A stretch of 64,000 nt of DNA. Source: Myxococcota bacterium (GTDB lineage: Bacteria > Myxococcota_C > UBA6777). Position numbers and translations under genes: made by a program. Positions 60,812-64,000 of the stretch are shown one piece after another (position 1 is the stretch's first letter; every line of letters begins with the position of its first letter). The stretch covers positions 30,992 through 94,991 of the forward strand of contig JAKLKB010000005.1 of NCBI GenBank assembly GCA_023150835.1. The letters run 5' to 3'. The notes under the pieces were generated by a model. It was not told the origin of the DNA and made no database searches. It saw only the letters and a program-made list of their open reading frames with translations.

Positions 60812-60973
60812 TCACGACCCGCGCTTCCAAAGGGTCTGTTCCCACCAAGCGGAACCTTGTTCCCCCCGTTAGACGCGACAAATCAAACGCGGGCGTTTTG
60901 CCCGAAGGTATGGGCTGCATCGCAACAACGCGATGCCATGCTGGCACCCTTTTGCCATCGAGGAGTCAAGATC

Positions 60974-61387
60974 ATGTCCAAAGCATCCCCCAAAGAAAAA
61001 ATCCTCTCCATCGTTTCCGTTTCAGGCGAAGGCAAGTGGAAAAAACAAGCCGCCGAAGCCAAAGGCAAGTTGGTTCGCGACCTCGCACAACACCTTGAAC
61101 CCCGCAAAAACGAAACCGTCGAAGAGATGCAAGCTCGCCTCCTTGGCGGAAAAGGCGGAAAAGGCGGACTCTCCAACAAAAAACTGCTCAAGCTTCACGG
61201 CGTCGTCCAACGTCTCAAAACAGAGTTCGGTGGGAAAAAAGAAAATCTCGTCAACGCTTTGATGGACACCCAACGCGGAAAAGACGGCAAAGTCAACGAA
61301 GACTACCGCACCCACCTCCAGCGCAAAAGCGTTGCAACCCTCTTGCTCCAATTCGACCACGCCAAAAAAGCCGGACGCATCAGCTAA
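60974..61387 (+). CDS. Lys-rich helical protein of unknown function (137 aa)
   Basis: ATG 60974 is preceded by GAGGAG at 8 nt. The chain is rich in Lys and Gly with helical segments (KILSIVSVSGEGKWKKQAAE, KKLLKLHGVVQRLKTEFGGK, TLLLQFDHAKKAGRIS) and a Gly-rich turn GGKGGKGG. No signal peptide. It could bind nucleic acid or a polyanion, which is only an inference from charge. Family unknown. The stop TAA is adjacent to the left end of a repeat element. Confidence 0.75.
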   Translation: MSKASPKEKILSIVSVSGEGKWKKQAAEAKGKLVRDLAQHLEPRKNETVEEMQARLLGGKGGKGGLSNKKLLKLHGVVQRLKTEFGGKKENLVNALMDTQRGKDGKVNEDYRTHLQRKSVATLLLQFDHAKKAGRIS

Positions 61388-61540
61388 TCCGATATCCGCC
61401 CGTCGTGTGATCGTAGAAGGTTGTACGAAATCTGCCCATCGTGTGATCGCAAAACGCAGGGGCAGACAGGTGTGGCTGCCCAACAATCGGGTGTCTACGC
61501 ACTATCCTACGGGAACACTTCACTCGGATATCGTATAATC
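61385..61540. mobile_element. MITE-like element, about 156 bp, TIR family B
   Basis: The left end TAATCCGATATCCGCC resembles the right end read inward, GATTATACGATATCCG. The interior holds GGGGCAGACAGGTGTGGCTG with CCC, the dispersed hairpin. The left end overlaps the TAA stop of the preceding gene, as at 28131. It lies between convergent genes. Confidence 0.65.
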
Positions 61541-61630
61541 CACACACATCCACACACCGCCCTCTCTCTACACACCGCCCCTCGCCTCCCCCTCCAACAT
61601 CCCAAGCACCCGCATCCCCTGACCTCTACC

Positions 61631-62428
61631 CTAAGGCCGCGTGTAGAAATACACCAACAAGATCGTTGCCATCGTCCAGAGATAGGGCGTAAACCAATAC
61701 AGTTTGCCTTGACGCACCACGCGCAACAACCACGACAACACAAAAAATCCCGTCACTCCCGCCACGATACCCCCCACCAAAAAGGGTAAGAGTCCCTCCA
61801 AGCTCTGCAACTTCCGCAACTCCAACAGCGCAGCCCCCACGATCGCTGGAATCGCCAACAAAAACGAAAACCGACCTGCTTCGTCTCGACGCATCCCCAC
61901 GATCAACGCGAACGTGATCGTCGTTCCCGAACGGCTGATCCCGGGCGTGATCGCCAACCCTTGCGCGATACCAATGATCAACGCAGGCATCCAACCGAGG
62001 CTCGCACACGTCCGCTCCCCTTCCCTCAAAAATCGCGTCATCAACAACAACCCCCCCGTCACCACAAACATCCATGCCACCGTCACCGACGACACCCCCT
62101 CAAAATACTTCTTCGCCGACAAACCGATCACCGCCGTCGGAAACGTCGCCGCACCGATCCAAAAGATCTCCGACAAACCCTGCCTGCGTTGCGCTTGCTC
62201 CAACCCCATCCCTCCCAACACAGCTTTGACGTACACCACCAACGAATCCCGAAACGCCCACAACACCGCAAACAACGTCCCCACATGCACCACAATACTA
62301 AACAACAGATCTTTCTCGTTGGAACCTAAAAAATGCTGCGCGATCTTCAAGTGCCCGCTCGACGATACTGGCAAGAACTCTGTGAACCCCTGTATGATCC
62401 CCAAAACGATAGCCTCTAAAAAACCCAA
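61631..62428 (-). CDS. uppP: Undecaprenyl-diphosphatase
   Basis: Membrane phosphatase that recycles undecaprenyl diphosphate for peptidoglycan and surface polysaccharide synthesis, conferring bacitracin resistance. TTG 62428 (265 aa) has AAGGAG 8 nt upstream. Conserved parts are GIIQGFTEFLPVSSSGHL and ITPGISRSGTTITFAL, the two family signatures with the catalytic Glu/Ser/His and Arg. About eight membrane helices are visible. Divergent from the NlpC/P60-like gene. Confidence 0.97.
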   Translation of the reverse strand: MGFLEAIVLGIIQGFTEFLPVSSSGHLKIAQHFLGSNEKDLLFSIVVHVGTLFAVLWAFRDSLVVYVKAVLGGMGLEQAQRRQGLSEIFWIGAATFPTAVIGLSAKKYFEGVSSVTVAWMFVVTGGLLLMTRFLREGERTCASLGWMPALIIGIAQGLAITPGISRSGTTITFALIVGMRRDEAGRFSFLLAIPAIVGAALLELRKLQSLEGLLPFLVGGIVAGVTGFFVLSWLLRVVRQGKLYWFTPYLWTMATILLVYFYTRP

Positions 62429-62628
62429 TGTTTTTTCTCCTTTTCACCCAGATAGGCCCTGTGCTAAAGTGGGGCGCTTGTGGGTACAATCACCCAAGCA
62501 TTGCGCCACACCAAACCATCTACCCAACAAAGGACGTGATCCGACACACAAGATCAAGAAATATCACCGCGCACTCCCTATCCACCGAACATCCGTGCGC
62601 TTGGCACTTCTCGAAACATAGGCGGTCC

Positions 62629-63639
62629 ATGCACATCACCCAACGCAACCACCCAACTCCGCGCTCCTTGGGGATCTTCCTCTTTGCACTTTTCCTTGGA
62701 GGATGCGCTTCCCAAAAAGCCACCCTCCACGATGACCACCTCTTCGGCGACTCCACCGCACACCAAGCCCTCCTTCATCCCCCTCCCCCTCCCCCTCCCA
62801 CCGCCACACCCTCCCCCCCCAAAGAGATCACCCTCCCAAAACTTCCTCTGTCTGTTCCCGGTGTTGTTTCGCCCCTTCCTTCCGCTCCTTCCGCCCCCAT
62901 CACTCGCCTCTGGCCCGCCCCCGCACGTTTTCCGCTCTGGCAATTAGCTTCCCAACCGCGCATCGCTCTTTTGCGACAGCGCCTCGTCCATCTCGCAAGC
63001 CAGCCTCTCCCCTCTAAAAAAATCTTGCGCTATCGCGGGCAATCCTTCCGTTATGATTGCTCTGGCTATGTCTCTTTTGCTTACGCACACCTCGGATTCT
63101 CCTTGCTCACCAACACCGACGCTCTCGATAGTGCTGAACCCGCCAACGGCGTCAAACGCATCTACCATTACAGCCGACACATCGGCGCATTTCACGATCG
63201 CAAGATCCCAAGCATCGGTGACTTGGTCTTTTGGCATGGCACGTATGATGTCAATCACGATGGCCGTCTCGACGATCCTTGGACGCACATCGCCATCGTC
63301 GAATCCGTGGATCAACGCGGCACCATTACATTTTTACACGCGGAAAAAAACCGCATCCGCCGTGGCCGCATGAATCTCTTGCTACCGCACCATCAACGTG
63401 ATACCAACTACAACACGTCTCTGCGACGCTGTCGGTTTCCATCCGATCGCTGCCATACCAGCGAGCTTTGGGCTGGATTTGCAACCCTTCTCAAAAACCC
63501 ACTGCCTCCGCATCTTGATGGCTCTTTCCTTGCCTCCCGACGCTCGCAACGCGAACCCGCAACACCCCGTCTCCCTTTCTATTCACGACCCCCACGCCAC
63601 ACACGATCACGGCGATGGTTGGTCCAACGAGACCTCTAA
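62629..63639 (+). CDS. NlpC/P60-like lipoprotein with EF-hand-like loop
   Basis: ATG 62629 (336 aa) gives a signal peptide with lipobox LFLGGC. A Pro-rich stretch (PPPPPPPTATPSPP) follows. The catalytic part has RYDCSGYVSFAYAHL (nucleophilic Cys), GDLVFW and PWTHIAIVES (His), as in NlpC/P60 cell-wall amidases. Between GDLVFW and the His lies DVNHDGRLDD, a calcium-loop-like insertion. The enzyme should cut peptide stems at the outer membrane's inner face or in a target cell. A basic tail of about 60 residues ends the protein. Confidence 0.85.
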   Translation: MHITQRNHPTPRSLGIFLFALFLGGCASQKATLHDDHLFGDSTAHQALLHPPPPPPPTATPSPPKEITLPKLPLSVPGVVSPLPSAPSAPITRLWPAPARFPLWQLASQPRIALLRQRLVHLASQPLPSKKILRYRGQSFRYDCSGYVSFAYAHLGFSLLTNTDALDSAEPANGVKRIYHYSRHIGAFHDRKIPSIGDLVFWHGTYDVNHDGRLDDPWTHIAIVESVDQRGTITFLHAEKNRIRRGRMNLLLPHHQRDTNYNTSLRRCRFPSDRCHTSELWAGFATLLKNPLPPHLDGSFLASRRSQREPATPRLPFYSRPPRHTRSRRWLVQRDL

Positions 63640-63660
63640 AGCATCGGCAACACAAGCATC

Positions 63661-64000
63661 ATGGCCAAAAAAAACCAATCCCCCAAACCTGAAACTCCTC
63701 AATCCTCCGCAAATCCTCTCCCTTCACTACCTGTCAAAAAAATCTCCGCAACCGCTCGAATTCTGCTCGAACTCGACCGCCCACGTTCTACTCCTCAACC
63801 CGCCCCCTCCACAAAAACCGACCCCTCCGCACCTACAAAACAGACCTCCGCAAAGGCCGAATCCTCCGCATCTACAAAACAGACCTCCGCAAAGGCCGAA
63901 TCCTCCGCGCCTACAAAACAGACCTCCGCAAAGGCCGAATCCTCCGCGCCTACAAAACAGACCTCCGCAAAGGCCGAATCCTCCGCATCTACAAAACAGA
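63661..64000 (+). CDS. Repeat protein, C-terminal part outside the window
   Basis: ATG 63661 opens a frame with no stop to base 64000 (113 codons seen). It begins MAKKNQSPKPETPQSSANPL and contains a helical ISATARILLELDRP. From 63841 it is a 13-residue unit rich in Lys, Thr, Ser and Ala repeated every 39 bp (QTSAKAESSASTK). No signal peptide. The rest of the protein cannot be judged. Confidence 0.6.
   Translation, partial: MAKKNQSPKPETPQSSANPLPSLPVKKISATARILLELDRPRSTPQPAPSTKTDPSAPTKQTSAKAESSASTKQTSAKAESSAPTKQTSAKAESSAPTKQTSAKAESSASTKQ
63841..64000 (+). repeat. 39-bp tandem array at the window end
   Basis: Copies start at 63841, 63880, 63919 and 63958, and a fifth begins at 63997. Adjacent copies differ only by GCATCT versus GCGCCT. 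Array length beyond the window is unknown. Confidence 0.95.

Overview
The window looks like a piece of chromosome from a predatory or social deltaproteobacterium-like bacterium (Myxococcota or Bradymonadota type). This rests on the gene content: Hanks-type kinases with PEGA domain or membrane tail, an FHA protein, a DUF4388 protein, a MopE-like DNDCDG lipoprotein, a metzincin with a MYXO-CTERM-like tail, a CarH-type B12 photoreceptor and many lipoproteins and beta-barrels. GC is roughly mid-50s by eye. No rRNA, tRNA, CRISPR array, phage or intact IS element was found. About 42 genes fill the window. Intergenic spaces are short except where they hold dispersed repeats. Many genes start at GTG or TTG behind a good Shine-Dalgarno.

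Layout. 1-4690 (-): two related large envelope proteins, the second cut by the window edge. 4815-8214 (-): nucleotide-sugar epimerase, nucleotide-sugar dehydrogenase and a methyltransferase (surface polysaccharide). 8733-11998 (+): MopE-like lipoprotein and a GT-C-like polytopic protein. 12123-12875 (-): a very basic secreted protein. 13263-18916 (+): FHA protein overlapping a pseudokinase-kinase-PEGA protein. 19051-21630 (+): ECF sigma factor and a TPR protein with an anti-sigma-like zinc motif. A 42-bp tandem array and a DUF1963-like gene follow. 23084-28134 (+): leuS and a tail-anchored kinase. 28294-31113 (-): ppc. 31377 (+): GAF-like protein. 31885-34052 (-): membrane-anchored nuclease and a repeat-laden methyltransferase.

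34092-40471 (-) is a carotenoid block: crtI, a single gene fusing CruF, GGPP synthase and phytoene synthase, and a CarH-type light sensor overlapping it by 4 bp. 41181-44114 (+) is a four-gene translationally coupled operon (P-loop ATPase, 85-aa protein, 200-aa protein, DHp-like/receiver protein) of unknown role; it is my best candidate for an undescribed system. 44217-53329 (-): PQQ-propeller lipoprotein, GYF/DUF4388 protein, dicarboxylate-type symporter with a large insert, metzincin, small lipoprotein and a 1133-aa MshEN/HEAT protein full of tandem repeats. 54234-57246 (+): speD, speE and a PP2C-cNMP-fold fusion. 57510-61387 (+): vWA-like lipoprotein, two beta-barrels and a Lys-rich protein. 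61631-62428 (-): uppP. 62629-64000 (+): NlpC/P60-like lipoprotein and a partial repeat protein.

The genes fall into recognisable modules: envelope polysaccharide and lipid-carrier recycling, light-responsive carotenoid synthesis, spermidine synthesis, and several Ser/Thr phospho-signalling units (FHA/kinase, kinase, PP2C). Starts were moved from the longest possible ORF wherever a Shine-Dalgarno, a gene overlap or family numbering favoured an internal start.
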